A stretch of DNA of 64,000 bases from an uncultured Eubacteriales bacterium (lineage in GTDB: Bacteria; Bacillota; Clostridia; Oscillospirales; Butyricicoccaceae): positions 184,222 through 248,221 of the forward strand of contig CAJTUM010000003.1 in assembly GCA_910579575.1 (NCBI GenBank). Direction: 5' to 3'. The position numbers and the translations under genes were made by a program. How positions within the stretch are numbered: the first letter of the stretch is position 1; the number at the start of each line of letters is the position of its first letter. Below, piece by piece: positions 16,945 through 26,912 of this stretch. A model generated the notes under the pieces. That model saw only the letters and a list, made by a program, of their open reading frames with translations. It was not told the origin of the DNA and did no database searches.

Positions 16945-19900
16945 CTATAACCGCCTGTCCGCGCCGATTTCTATGGCCTGACCGGAAGACAGAAAATAGA
17001 TCCATCGTCCAAGGGAAGGGAGCTCCAGCACCTTTTCCGCTGCCTTGGCGTAAATATCCAGCTGACGCCGGTATTTTTCCGCTTGGGCCCTTTCCTGCCC
17101 TGGCGTCAGACGGTCGCTTTTGAAATCCACAATTTCCACCCCGTCTGGGGTGAGGATGGCCAGATCGATGACGCCGTTCATCAAAATCTGCTCCTCTTCG
17201 CCTCCCTCTAACCCCAACTCCGCCGGGGTAAACAGAGCGGAAAACTGGTATTCCCGCAGGCATTGACAGCTTTGAGCCAGCCGCCCCAAAGGAGAGCGAA
17301 CAAAGGCGGCCACCGGCTCTGCGGGAATCCAAACGGTTTCGGGTCCCAGCTTGCCTTGCCGGCGCAACCGTCCCAGTTCCTGAGCCGCCGCTTCCGGGGT
17401 TTGGCAGTTTTCCCACCGGATCAGCTGCATACACCGGTGAACTGCCGAGCCCATCCGAGCGGCTTCTCCCCGACTCTTGGTCTGATACAGGCGAAGCCGA
17501 GGCCGGGCTTCCTCCCCCTCCTCGGACTCCCATTCGATGAGGGCGCTGTCCTGATCCAGCCGATTTAGGCCGGTAGGCGTCAGCTTAGAGGGCAGGCGGA
17601 CGGCGGTTTCATGAGGATAGACGAACTGCTGAAGCAGCCGATAGCGGGGCATATCCAGCGTCAGCTGCTCCGCCGGCGGCTGCACGTCGATTTGGCGGAC
17701 GTTCTGCTGCTGAAGGCCGGCGTCGAAGGGAACCACGGCGCAATAGAGATCCCCGGCTCGGGCGTCCTGATCCGGCGCCCGCAGGGGCAGGCCGGCGTAT
17801 TCCCGCAAAGGCGCTCCCGCCGGGTGGCGCAGCAACGGCGCCCCTACCCACGCGGCGGCGCTGGCCTGGTCTGCCGCAGCCCCGACCGGAAGACGGCCTT
17901 GGTCGTCGTAAAGCCCTTCCCATTGGCGCAGCCTATCGGCCGCTTTGGTCAGAGCCATGGTCAAAATGAGCTTCTCCTGGGCCCGCGTCATGGCCACATA
18001 GAGCTTGCGCAGCTCCTCCTCCCGGGATTCCTGACGGCAGCGGAGCAAAACGGCCTGCTGCATCTGCGTTTTGTATTCCAACCGCCGCTGCAGGTCCCGC
18101 AAGCGGAAGGCCAGCCCGGTTCCTTTGTGCATCGCCATGGCCTGGCGCAGGTCGTCGGTATTGAAGCGTTTGTCCAAGTCGGGCAGGATTACAATGGGGA
18201 ATTCCAGCCCCTTGGAGCCGTGGACGCTCATCAGCCGAACGGCGCCGGGCGCCGGGTCCGCCGGCGGCTCCCCTTCCTGGGCCCGCTTTTCCAAAGAGCG
18301 CAAAAAGCCGAAAAGCCCCCGGCTGCCGCTGTTTTCATATTGAAGGGCCAGCTGATAAAAGCGCTGGAGATTCCGGCGGCGCTGAGCGCCGTTGTCCAGA
18401 GCCTGAAAAACGCCCAGAGCCCCAGTGCGGGCATAAATCAGCGACACCAGCCGGCCCACGCTGACGTCTGGCCGATAGGCCCGAAATTCCCGCAGATCAG
18501 CCAAAAAAGACTGGGCATGGGGCAGCTGACTTTGGAGCAGCGCGTCGTAAAAATCCCCTTGTTTCTCCTCCTGCCGGATGGCCAGCAGCTCGTCTGGAGT
18601 GAACAGATAAAGGGGCGAACGCATGACGGAAATCAGCGGAATATCCTGCCGGGGGTTGTCGATCACGGCCAACATAGACCGCATGACGGCGGTTTCGATG
18701 GAAGCGTAAAAATTCCCGCCGCCGGCGCTGCTGGGAATGCCTCGGCGCTCCAAAGCTTGCTGATAGAGGGGCGCCTTATTGGAAAAGGAGCTGAGCAAAA
18801 TGGCGATATCGTCCGGCCGGGCAGGCCGAGGCAGACCGGTCTGCTTATCCGTGATCTGGGTTTCTCGGAGCTGCCGGACCACAAGGCTCCCCACAAATTC
18901 CGCCTCGTAAACAGCCTTTTCCACCGATTCCTCTTCCCCGTCTCGGTCCCGCTGCATATCCAGCAGATAGACCTCCGCCGGGCAAGCGCCGTCATAAGCG
19001 CCCTGCCCCTGCCGCAGCTCCTCGTTTTCATTATAGTCCACGCCGCCGAAGTCCCGGCTCATCAGCCGACGAAAAATGAAATTGGTCAGCTCCAGCACCT
19101 CCCGGCGGGAGCGAAAATTCCGGTTGAGCATAATCCGCTTCTGCGGCGCTTCCGGGTCGATTTCATAGTCCTGATATTGATAATATTTCCCCACAAAAAT
19201 CTCTGGCTCCGCCAAACGGAAGCGATAGATGCTTTGCTTGACGTCTCCCACCATGAATAAGCTGTTTTCCTTTCGGCGAAGAGCGGAAAAAATACTGTCC
19301 TGAATCTCATTGGTGTCCTGGTATTCGTCCACCAAAATCTCCGTAATCCCCTGGGCCAGCTGCTGCGCCAGCTGAGAGGGCGCGCCTGTCTTCTCGTCTG
19401 TCAAAAGCCCCAAGGCCAAATGCTCCAAGTCGCTGAAATCCAGAACGTTTTCCCGGCGCTTGATTTGGTCGTATTCCGCTTCAAAGGCCCGTTCCAGCCC
19501 GGCCAGCCCCCGCAGAATGGGCAAAGACAACGCCATTTCCCGCCGCACCTGCTCCCCAGGCCGGGAAACGACCTGCTGAGCCAAAAAGGCGACGCTGTCG
19601 CTAAAATCGTCCTTGGCCTGTTTGAGCTGGTCGGTCAGCTCCTTGTCCGCCCCTCGCACAGCGGCCAGCCGCGGTTTTTCAAACAGGCTCAACGCCTGGT
19701 AACATTCATCCCAGCCCTGGGCGGCGGCTTGGCGCATGGTTTGCGCCGCCGCCAGACAATAATCAAAGGCCGGACCGTATTTTTCCTGAACCTTGGGATC
19801 CTCCTCCAACAGGCGGCTGGCTTGCAGCAGCCGCCGCTGCTGGTAATCTAAGGTTTCCAGGCAAAATTTCAGCAGCTCCTGGCTCCAAGGCAGGTCCTGG

Positions 19901-20526
19901 GGCTGGCTGCCGGCGGCCAGCTTCACAGTTTCAATCGCCCGATCCAGCCATCCTTGAGGGTCCGCATGGCTGCGCAGCTTGTTGTAAAGCTCCCGCGCCG
20001 CAGACTGCAATTTTCGGTCTCCTCGATCCTCTGCAAAGTTTTCCACAGCGGCTTGAAAATCCAGGTCCCCCTGCTCCTGAGCGTATTTTTTCTCCAGAGC
20101 TTCCTCCATGGCCTGGTCCTTCAGCAGCTCGCTTTCCGCTTTATCCAGCAGACGGAAGCTGGGAGAAACCCCGCACAGGCTGAAATTCTGGCGCACAAGA
20201 TCCAGGCAGAAGGAGTGGACAGTCTGAATCCGAGCGGAGCCCAGCAAGGCCAGTTGGCGGCGGAGCCGGCCGCTGCCCGGATTCTGCGCCAGCTGCCGAA
20301 GCAGGCTGGCCGCCACCCGCTCCCGCATTTCCCCGGCGGCAGCGTTGGTAAAGGTGACGATCAACAGGGAATCGATATCCGCCGGGTTTTCCACGTCCGT
20401 GACGCGGCGGATCACTCGCTCCACCAGCACGGCGGTTTTGCCGCTTCCCGCAGCGGCGGCTACAATCAGAGCGCCGCCTCGGCTATCGATAGCGCTCTGC
20501 TGCTCTGGCGTAAATTCAACGGCCAT
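16945..20526 (-). CDS. addA: ATP-dependent helicase/nuclease AddA
   Basis: A 1193-residue UvrD-type helicase with a C-terminal RecB-like nuclease, partner of AddB in double-strand break end resection. Walker A AAAAGSGKTAVLVERV lies near residues 22-37. DEYQDTNEIQ is motif II, and LYVAMTRAQEKLILT is the late helicase motif. The nuclease core near 1125-1150 has GVIDLAI and EIVDFKSDR. The ATG at 20526 follows GGAGGAAGAAGAAA and overlaps the end of addB by 11 bp, so translation is coupled. The length is normal. Confidence 0.97.
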   Translation of the reverse strand: MAVEFTPEQQSAIDSRGGALIVAAAAGSGKTAVLVERVIRRVTDVENPADIDSLLIVTFTNAAAGEMRERVAASLLRQLAQNPGSGRLRRQLALLGSARIQTVHSFCLDLVRQNFSLCGVSPSFRLLDKAESELLKDQAMEEALEKKYAQEQGDLDFQAAVENFAEDRGDRKLQSAARELYNKLRSHADPQGWLDRAIETVKLAAGSQPQDLPWSQELLKFCLETLDYQQRRLLQASRLLEEDPKVQEKYGPAFDYCLAAAQTMRQAAAQGWDECYQALSLFEKPRLAAVRGADKELTDQLKQAKDDFSDSVAFLAQQVVSRPGEQVRREMALSLPILRGLAGLERAFEAEYDQIKRRENVLDFSDLEHLALGLLTDEKTGAPSQLAQQLAQGITEILVDEYQDTNEIQDSIFSALRRKENSLFMVGDVKQSIYRFRLAEPEIFVGKYYQYQDYEIDPEAPQKRIMLNRNFRSRREVLELTNFIFRRLMSRDFGGVDYNENEELRQGQGAYDGACPAEVYLLDMQRDRDGEEESVEKAVYEAEFVGSLVVRQLRETQITDKQTGLPRPARPDDIAILLSSFSNKAPLYQQALERRGIPSSAGGGNFYASIETAVMRSMLAVIDNPRQDIPLISVMRSPLYLFTPDELLAIRQEEKQGDFYDALLQSQLPHAQSFLADLREFRAYRPDVSVGRLVSLIYARTGALGVFQALDNGAQRRRNLQRFYQLALQYENSGSRGLFGFLRSLEKRAQEGEPPADPAPGAVRLMSVHGSKGLEFPIVILPDLDKRFNTDDLRQAMAMHKGTGLAFRLRDLQRRLEYKTQMQQAVLLRCRQESREEELRKLYVAMTRAQEKLILTMALTKAADRLRQWEGLYDDQGRLPVGAAADQASAAAWVGAPLLRHPAGAPLREYAGLPLRAPDQDARAGDLYCAVVPFDAGLQQQNVRQIDVQPPAEQLTLDMPRYRLLQQFVYPHETAVRLPSKLTPTGLNRLDQDSALIEWESEEGEEARPRLRLYQTKSRGEAARMGSAVHRCMQLIRWENCQTPEAAAQELGRLRRQGKLGPETVWIPAEPVAAFVRSPLGRLAQSCQCLREYQFSALFTPAELGLEGGEEEQILMNGVIDLAILTPDGVEIVDFKSDRLTPGQERAQAEKYRRQLDIYAKAAEKVLELPSLGRWIYFLSSGQAIEIGADRRL

Positions 20527-23500
20527 TTTCTTCTTCCTCCTCTTCCTGACGCTGAAGTTGGGCAAAGGTCTCTTCGTCGCTGAGGGCTTTGATTTTCCGC
20601 CGGCGGTCTTTTTTCATGGTTTCGTCAAAGTGGCAGGCGTCCCGATAGGCGCACCAGTCGCAGGCGGACCAATCCGGCCCGGTGGTCAAGGGCTGGGCTT
20701 CGATATCCCCTTGGGCAATCTGTCGGGCCACGCGCCGCAGCTGCCTGTCCACCCCGCGGGTCAGCCGGGCAAAGCCCACGCCGCTTGTCACCATGCTCTG
20801 GGAGGCGCTGACGCCGCCGTCCTTTTTCAGCGTCACCGGCAAAAACCGATAGCCCTCCGGCCCAGGTCGCTCCATGGCCTGCATCACTGCCGGCTCGTCC
20901 AACACAATGCCGATGCGCCGCAGTTCTTTGCGCAGCTTCTTCTGGCTCTGCTCCTCCTCCATATCGTATTCCCCTTGGACAAAGGGCGTCCGGGCTGGAA
21001 TATACAGTACGCCGGCCATTTCCATCCGATCCGCCCGGCTCCCCAACCGGAGGTCGGCCGCTTCCAAAACGGCGTCCTGACCCCAGCGAGCCATCAGCAG
21101 ATAAATGAACATTTGCATATTGACGCCATACAGCAGGTCGGAAAGATGAAAACTTTTCTGCCCGGTTTTGTAATCGGCCACTTTCACATAAAGGGTGTCC
21201 TCCTGGATATAGCCGTCCAGCCGATCGATTTTGCCGCTGAGGGAAATGGTCAGCCCATTGCTGGAAATCTCCACCGCCGGGTTTGGCTGGCCGTCGCCAA
21301 AGGACATTTCAAAGGAAATGGGCTGAAAGAGAGAAACCTGAAGCTCCTGCCACACATCCTCCACCACCGCCTGGGCCAGCTGCCGAGCCCGGCGGAACAA
21401 GCTGCGCAGGCGGGCGGTTTCCTCTGAAATTCCGGCATTTTGCTGCAAAAACAGATCCACCGCCCGATCCGCCGCCTCTTTTGGCGTCAGCTCAGGGGAT
21501 TCCGTCAGCATCTGCACGGCGCGCTCCACCACAAAGTGCAGAAAAACGCCTGTTTCCGGCGCGCCGAATTGGGCCCGCCTGCGCTCTTTGGCGCCCAAAC
21601 CATATTCCATAAAATAGGAAAACCGACAGGCGGAAATTTTTTCCGCTCGGGAGGCCGTCATCCGCACTTTGCGGCCATAGGCCGCGGCGATCAGGGCTTT
21701 GCTGCGAATGGGGCCCCGAGGCGCGGCGGAATAGACCCGCAGGCGCTGGAAATACTCGCTCTGATCTTGGCCCTCCAAAGCCAGCTGCCGAGCGGTTTCC
21801 GCCAGCTGGCCGCCTTCGCCGCTGACAGAAGCGCAAGCCAGCTCAAAAGAGGGCTTTGGCGCCGCCAGTCGCCAGCTCAAATCCGGGGTTTCCAGCTGAG
21901 CCTGAGGCAGCAGCGTTTGAATACGCCGCAGCAAATAAGAGGGTCGGGAGGCGCCGCCCTCCATGGTCTTTTCCGGGTAAAGGACTGTCAACTGGCTTTC
22001 CGCCGCGGCAAATCCCCGATAAATCTGGCTCTGGGCCTGATAGGCGTGTTCCTCGGCGGTTTCCGTCAACTCCACCCCCGCCTCCAGCAGCAGGGCCCGA
22101 TCATGCTCGGTGAGAAGCCCCCCGCCTCCGCCCGCCGGAGGCAGGGCGCCGTCCCGAGCGCCCAGCACAATCAAAAGCTTGACCCGATGGAAGGACATCC
22201 GCTCAAAGCTGCCCGCCTGCACATTATCCAGCGCCACTGGAATGGCTCCTACGCTATATTGAGACAACGTCAGCCGCCACAGCCGCAGAAACTCCCCGTC
22301 GTCCATGGGTTCCCCTTCCATAGCGGCGGCAAACTGGGCCAGGGCGTTTTCCAATATCTCGTAGAGTTGGGCGTATTCCGCCGCTTCCCGCCGCCGGTCC
22401 GCCGCCTCCAAGTCCTGAATCTTGCTTTCGATGCGGCTTTCCAGCTCAATCTGCTGCAAAAAGCCGGCCAAAGCCCGGGCAAAACCGCCTCCCTCCTTAC
22501 AGCCCTTGAGGCGGCTCTGCAAATCCTGCAGAGGCGGAATCAGCTTCTGGCGGATGGTTTCCAGCCTCGGCAGCTCCTCCTGCCCCCAGGCGGCCCGAGA
22601 GCCGTCGTAACCGGCAGGGTTTTTCTCAAAGGGCTTGAAGTAAGCGCCGCCCCGGATATTCCAGGTCAACACATAGTTTTCCAGCCGGTCCACCTCGTCG
22701 TCTTCCAGCGGCGAAAGGCCGCTTTTCAAATAACCAAACACCGAATCATAGCTCATATTCTGCACAGCCGCCTGCAAAGCGCCGTTAACGGCGGCCAACA
22801 CCGGCTTTTGCAGAATATCGCTTTTTTCCGCCAAAAACAGGGGCACCTGGAATTTTTCAAACGCGTTTTCCAACAAAGGCTGATAGGCGCTCATATCGCC
22901 GGCAGCCAGGGCGATCTGGCGGCAGCGCAGGCCGGCAGCCAGCGCCTGGCGGCACAGGGAAGCGGCGTATTCGCATTCTTCTTCAGGGTTGTCCAGCCGG
23001 CAGAGAGAAACCCCCGCCGGAGACCCTTGCCAAGGCGGGGCGGCGTAATCAAAGAGCCCCCGCTCCACGGCGGCAAGAGCAGGCGGGCGCTGCTCGGGCA
23101 GAGGAGGCAAAGCCTCTATTTGGCAGCGGACTCCCTGCCGTTCCGCCATTTGCTTCAGCCGATGAATGAATTTCTCCTGCTCAAAAAACAGGCTGTCCCC
23201 CTGCTGATACAACACGGCGAAAGTCATCGACCGGCAGCGGCCCAGCAGTTTTTCCGCCAGCGCCCGCTCCTGGGCGGTGAAGCCGGCGTAGCCGTCGAAA
23301 TAAATGTCGCAGTCCTTGCCAAAGTCCGATTGCTCCAGAGCCTGCTCGGCGACGGCCAGCACGTCTTTGTCGTCCATGGCCAGCCCGGCGGTGATTTGGA
23401 CATAAGCGGCATACAACAGCGCCAAGTCCTGAATCTTCCCCGCAGCTTGGCCCGCCGCCGGGGCGGCCTGCATCAGCCGTTCAGGGGTCACCCGACAGCT

Positions 23501-23884
23501 TTTCAGCTCGTCGATCAGGGCGGTCAGCCGCTCCGCCATCTCCGGTCGGGCGCCGGCCGTCCGATAATAGGTCAAGGATTTTTCCGCCCGCAGAACCGCC
23601 CGGTGCATGGCCAACGCCCGGCCGCCGTCGTCCAGCAGAGGCTGGTCTCCCAGACCGGCCTGCTCCAATATGCGTTGAGCCGCTCGCTTGAAGGTCAACG
23701 CTTCGGCCCAACGAGAGGCCGAGTTGCCACAGGTTTCCAGCAGCCGGCGCTCGGTCTCGTGAGAGAGCATTTCCGGCGCCAGCAAAATCTGCCGCCGCCC
23801 CTGGGCCGCTCCGGCGGCGATATCCTCCATCAGCCGCCGCGTTTTGCCGCATTGGGCCCGGCCCGTATAAATCCGCATCGTCAT
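20516..23884 (-). CDS. addB: ATP-dependent helicase/nuclease AddB
   Basis: A 1122-residue AddB/RexB-like subunit. GRAQCGKTRRL at residues 6-16 is a kept P-loop. The C-terminal nuclease has VADYKTGQKSFHLSD. A cysteine upstream in SACRFSYFMEYGLG and the cluster CDWCAYRDACHFDE at the end are the four Fe-S ligands that staple the nuclease domain. The start at 23884 is chosen because CAGGAG lies 10 bases before it; ATG 23878 is the alternative. First gene of the addBA operon. Confidence 0.95.
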   Translation of the reverse strand: MTMRIYTGRAQCGKTRRLMEDIAAGAAQGRRQILLAPEMLSHETERRLLETCGNSASRWAEALTFKRAAQRILEQAGLGDQPLLDDGGRALAMHRAVLRAEKSLTYYRTAGARPEMAERLTALIDELKSCRVTPERLMQAAPAAGQAAGKIQDLALLYAAYVQITAGLAMDDKDVLAVAEQALEQSDFGKDCDIYFDGYAGFTAQERALAEKLLGRCRSMTFAVLYQQGDSLFFEQEKFIHRLKQMAERQGVRCQIEALPPLPEQRPPALAAVERGLFDYAAPPWQGSPAGVSLCRLDNPEEECEYAASLCRQALAAGLRCRQIALAAGDMSAYQPLLENAFEKFQVPLFLAEKSDILQKPVLAAVNGALQAAVQNMSYDSVFGYLKSGLSPLEDDEVDRLENYVLTWNIRGGAYFKPFEKNPAGYDGSRAAWGQEELPRLETIRQKLIPPLQDLQSRLKGCKEGGGFARALAGFLQQIELESRIESKIQDLEAADRRREAAEYAQLYEILENALAQFAAAMEGEPMDDGEFLRLWRLTLSQYSVGAIPVALDNVQAGSFERMSFHRVKLLIVLGARDGALPPAGGGGGLLTEHDRALLLEAGVELTETAEEHAYQAQSQIYRGFAAAESQLTVLYPEKTMEGGASRPSYLLRRIQTLLPQAQLETPDLSWRLAAPKPSFELACASVSGEGGQLAETARQLALEGQDQSEYFQRLRVYSAAPRGPIRSKALIAAAYGRKVRMTASRAEKISACRFSYFMEYGLGAKERRRAQFGAPETGVFLHFVVERAVQMLTESPELTPKEAADRAVDLFLQQNAGISEETARLRSLFRRARQLAQAVVEDVWQELQVSLFQPISFEMSFGDGQPNPAVEISSNGLTISLSGKIDRLDGYIQEDTLYVKVADYKTGQKSFHLSDLLYGVNMQMFIYLLMARWGQDAVLEAADLRLGSRADRMEMAGVLYIPARTPFVQGEYDMEEEQSQKKLRKELRRIGIVLDEPAVMQAMERPGPEGYRFLPVTLKKDGGVSASQSMVTSGVGFARLTRGVDRQLRRVARQIAQGDIEAQPLTTGPDWSACDWCAYRDACHFDETMKKDRRRKIKALSDEETFAQLQRQEEEEEENGR

Positions 23885-23968
23885 CTGTCGTCTTCTCCTG
23901 TCAAAAATCATCGGCGGAAACCGGAGCCGGCTCCGCCCGTTCCACGGTTGACGTTCCTTTGAAAGACA

Positions 23969-23997
23969 GTATACCACCCTCGCCGCCGGCCCACAAG
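23969..23997 (-). promoter_or_regulatory. SigA promoter of addBA
   Basis: Minus strand: TTGTGG, 17 bases, TATACT, with the -10 85 bases before the addB start. Confidence 0.55.
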
Positions 23998-24037
23998 CGC
24001 CTGTCGAAAACGCTTTGCTTTTCTGAAAACGACGAAA

Positions 24038-24078
24038 GCAACAGGAACGCCGGCCCGACGAGCCGGCGTTCCTGTTGC
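24038..24078 (-). terminator. Terminator of the MATE gene
   Basis: A perfect 17-bp stem (24038-24054 with 24062-24078) around a 7-base loop, 10 bp past the MATE gene. A short T-rich tail follows on the minus strand. Confidence 0.75.
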
Positions 24079-24088
24079 TGCAAGCGCC

Positions 24089-25531
24089 TTATCTGCCGTG
24101 GAGCTCTACCTGCGAGCCGTGAGGCTCGCTCTTCCCTTGGGGCGACGCAGAGCAGGGCCGTAGAGCCGCCCTGGCAAATCGTTTTTTGCTTTGCGCCCCA
24201 TACGCTCCCGTCAGAAAGACCGTCATCAAAACCCATGTGATCGGTTCAGTGACGCAGACGCCCAAAAAGCCCATCCGCGGCGTCAGTTGCCAGGCGGCGA
24301 AAACTTTCATGGCCAACTCAATACAGCTGGAGAGCACAGGGGCCGTTTTTGCTCCCGCCGCCTGCATGGCTGTGCGCAGGCAAAGCAAAACCGCCAAAAC
24401 CGGAAAAAACGTCAAATGCCACCGCAGGGAGAGGACGGCGGGGCCCAAGACGGCCTCTTCGGAAACGCCCAGAACAAACTCGATCAGTTCCCTGCCGAAC
24501 AGCCAAGCCATTCCGCAGGCAAAGAAACCCCAAATGAGTTCCAAGCCGACGGCCTGCCTCAACCCTGCCCGAACCCGCTCCTCCTTGCCCGCGCCCCAAT
24601 TTTGCCCGGCAAAGGCGGAGTTTGCCGCGGCAACGCTGGACAAAGGCTGCATCAAAACCCCCATCATGCGGCGGGCGGCGGCGTGGGCGGCGATATAGGT
24701 TTCGCCCAGCCTGTTGGCGGCTCTCTGGAAGATCGTCGAGCCCAGGTCCACCACGCACATCATCAAAGCCATGGCAAGGCCCGTGGAAAGAAGGTCGGGC
24801 AAAACCATCCGCATTTGACGGAAATCCTCTTGTTTGGGCAACAAAAACGGATAGCGCTTCACAATATACCAGCCGCACAACAAGGCGGATACGCTCTGCG
24901 CAGCCACAGTGGCCGCCGCCGCGCCGGCGACGCCCCATCCCAGGCCGCCCGTCAGCAAAAGATCCAGCCCCACATTGACGACGCAGGAAAGAATCAAAAA
25001 ATACAAGGGCGAGCGACTATCGCCTGCCGCCCGCAGAATGGCGGCAAACATATTATAACAGATTGTGGCCGCCATCCCGCCGCACAGAATGGCGATATAG
25101 AGATGCGCTTGATCGAAAATCCCCGCCGGCGTATTCATCGCTTGCAGAAGCGGCCGAAGAAACAACAGGGACACCCCGGTCAAAGCTGCGGCCGCAAAAA
25201 GATTTAGCGCCGCCATCCCGCCGACGGCCCGTCTCAGCCCATCTTTGTTCCGAGCCCCAAAAAGCCGCGCCGCCACAATGCCGTATCCGCTGTTCAGGCC
25301 TATGGCGAAATCAATCAGCAAGGAGTAAAGGGCCGCAGTGGCCCCGACGGCGGCAATGGCGCTTTCCCCCAGGACGCGCCCCAAAATCATCGTATCCGCC
25401 ATCGTATAAATCTGCTGAAATACGTTTCCAATCAACAGGGGTAAGGCAAAGGCCAGAATAAGCCGCAGAGGGCTGCCCTCCGTCAAATCCTTCGTCCGCC
25501 CGGCAGGGGATTGTTTGTCCATCGTCTTCAT
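24089..25531 (-). CDS. MATE family multidrug/Na+ exporter
   Basis: A 480-residue membrane protein with about twelve hydrophobic helices. The N-terminus has the family pattern GSPLRLILAFALPLLIGNVFQQIYTM, split as SPLRLILAFALPLL and NVFQQIYTMAD. It also shows LINFAIGLNSG-like and VGLDLLLTGGLGWGVAGAA segments. The ATG at 25531 has AGAGGAGAAATTGCA before it; the long in-frame stretch upstream runs through the divergent promoter region and is not coding. It probably expels cationic compounds in exchange for Na+ or H+. The divergent AraC regulator is a likely controller. Confidence 0.93.
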   Translation of the reverse strand: MKTMDKQSPAGRTKDLTEGSPLRLILAFALPLLIGNVFQQIYTMADTMILGRVLGESAIAAVGATAALYSLLIDFAIGLNSGYGIVAARLFGARNKDGLRRAVGGMAALNLFAAAALTGVSLLFLRPLLQAMNTPAGIFDQAHLYIAILCGGMAATICYNMFAAILRAAGDSRSPLYFLILSCVVNVGLDLLLTGGLGWGVAGAAAATVAAQSVSALLCGWYIVKRYPFLLPKQEDFRQMRMVLPDLLSTGLAMALMMCVVDLGSTIFQRAANRLGETYIAAHAAARRMMGVLMQPLSSVAAANSAFAGQNWGAGKEERVRAGLRQAVGLELIWGFFACGMAWLFGRELIEFVLGVSEEAVLGPAVLSLRWHLTFFPVLAVLLCLRTAMQAAGAKTAPVLSSCIELAMKVFAAWQLTPRMGFLGVCVTEPITWVLMTVFLTGAYGAQSKKRFARAALRPCSASPQGKSEPHGSQVELHGR

Positions 25532-25594
25532 TGCAATTTCTCCTCTTTCGTTTGGAATGACGGCCCTATTATAATCAAAACCGGCGGGGAGATA

Positions 25595-25623
25595 TTGCAT
25601 ATTGATTGGATTTATTATAGAAT
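25595..25623 (+). promoter_or_regulatory. Probable promoter of the AraC-type gene
   Basis: TTGCAT, 17 bases, TAGAAT, 25 bases before the ATG, in the AT-rich region shared with the divergent MATE gene. TATAAT on the minus strand at 25573-25568 may serve the MATE gene but its -35 is poor. Confidence 0.45.
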
Positions 25624-25648
25624 AATTAGGTATAATGGAGGCGCTTTT

Positions 25649-26386
25649 ATGAAAGAAAAAACGGTCAGCGAACAAAAGCTTCGGCATATGGAATTTATAA
25701 CCCGCGAGACGGGAAACCGACATCACACGGACACCGAAGATCTGCGCCAATACGAGTTGCTGCGGGCCGGGGACCCGGCGGCGGTAGAAGAGGCTGTGCA
25801 GATGTTTTGCTCCGACCTGCCTGGCCATGTTTCAGACGATCCTGTGCGCAACTGCAAATACCTTTTTGTGGCCTGTGTCACGCTGGCCAGCCGCGCCGCC
25901 ATTGCCGGCGGCATGGAGGCGGAGCGGGCCTATACTATCAGCGACTTGTATATCCTGAAAATGGACTCGCTGGAATCTGTGGAGGAAATCCGGACGCTGC
26001 ATCGGGAAATGTTTGGCTTTTACGTCCGCCAAATGGCGGAGCTGGACAAAAAGGCCGTTTATTCCAAACCTGTCGTCCTGTGCCTGGATTATATTTACGA
26101 ACGTCTGCACCAGCCCATCCGTCTGCGTCAGCTGGCGGAATTTGTCGGGCTGAACGCCAGCTATCTTTCCCAGCTTTTCAAGAAGGAATTGGGCGTATCC
26201 GTCTCCCAATACATTCGATCCAAACGAATGGAAGCCGCCAAAAATATGCTGAAATTTTCGGAAGACAGCTATTCCTCCATCGCGGCCGCCCTGGCCTTCA
26301 GCTCCCAGAGCCATTTTGTCAGAGTCTTCAAGCAGGATACCGGCTATACGCCCAAGGAATATCGAAACCAGTTTTTTCGCCGCTAA
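25649..26386 (+). CDS. AraC-family transcriptional regulator
   Basis: A 245-residue regulator. The C-terminal 100 residues hold two helix-turn-helix motifs: IRLRQLAEFVGLNASYLSQL with QLFKKELGVSVSQYI, then SIAAALAFSSQSHFVRVFKQ and GYTPKEYR. The N-terminal 130 residues have no cupin pattern and resemble the helical sensor part of YesN-like regulators. The ATG at 25649 follows ATGGAGGCGCTTTT. Divergence from the MATE exporter over 117 bp suggests that it controls the exporter. This is inferred from position only. Confidence 0.9.
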   Translation: MKEKTVSEQKLRHMEFITRETGNRHHTDTEDLRQYELLRAGDPAAVEEAVQMFCSDLPGHVSDDPVRNCKYLFVACVTLASRAAIAGGMEAERAYTISDLYILKMDSLESVEEIRTLHREMFGFYVRQMAELDKKAVYSKPVVLCLDYIYERLHQPIRLRQLAEFVGLNASYLSQLFKKELGVSVSQYIRSKRMEAAKNMLKFSEDSYSSIAAALAFSSQSHFVRVFKQDTGYTPKEYRNQFFRR

Positions 26387-26442
26387 GGGAAAACTGTCGC
26401 CCCCTGGCCCGCAAAAATCCCCCTGAATCGGCCGGTTTTTGC

Positions 26443-26471
26443 TTGACTTCCCGCTTTTTTGATGATATAAT
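26443..26471 (+). promoter_or_regulatory. Strong SigA promoter of rplU-rpmA
   Basis: TTGACT (26443-26448), 17 bases, TATAAT (26466-26471). Confidence 0.8.
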
Positions 26472-26477
26472 GGCAAA

Positions 26478-26557
26478 GCCGCATTGAACGGGCAGAAAGC
26501 GGGCTTTGGCCCCGCCCCTAAAGCGGGACTCTAAGAAAGAAGAGAGGTGCAACCGCA
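26478..26557 (+). ncRNA. 5' leader of rplU, possible ribosomal-protein autoregulatory leader
   Basis: About 80 bases of untranslated leader. CCCGC at 26511-26515 can pair either with GCGGG at 26499-26503 or with GCGGG at 26523-26527, giving two exclusive hairpins. Many Firmicutes have an L21 leader at this place; I cannot confirm the Rfam structure by eye. Confidence 0.4.
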
Positions 26558-26869
26558 ATGTACGCAATTATCGTAACTGGCGGGAAACAGTACAAGGTCG
26601 CCGAAGGCGATACCATTTATGTGGAAAAACTGGAGGCCAACGACGGCGACGCCGTTCAGTTTGACAACGTCCTGGTCGTGGAAAAAGACGGCGCAGTCGC
26701 CGTCGGCGCTCCCAAAGTGGAAGGCGCGTCCGTTTCCGGCAAGGTCGTGAAAAACGGCAAGGGCAAGAAGATCATGGTCTTCAAATATAAAGCCAAGAAA
26801 AACTACAGACGGCGCCAGGGCCACAGACAGCCCTACACCAAGGTTACCATCGAAAAAATCCATGCGTAA
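26558..26869 (+). CDS. rplU: 50S ribosomal protein L21
   Basis: 103 residues, full length. It begins [18 protein letters not shown] and ends with [14 protein letters not shown], both family signatures. L21 binds 23S rRNA in the large subunit. GAAGAGAGGTGCAACCGCA provides the RBS. First gene of rplU-rpmA. The usual Firmicute prp (ysxB) gene is absent from the 43-bp gap that follows. Confidence 0.98.
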   Translation: MYAIIVTGGKQYKVAEGDTIYVEKLEANDGDAVQFDNVLVVEKDGAVAVGAPKVEGASVSGKVVKNGKGKKIMVFKYKAKKNYRRRQGHRQPYTKVTIEKIHA

Positions 26870-26912
26870 CCTGCGCTCTGTTTTGCCATTACTACAATCG
26901 GAGGTGTGACAT

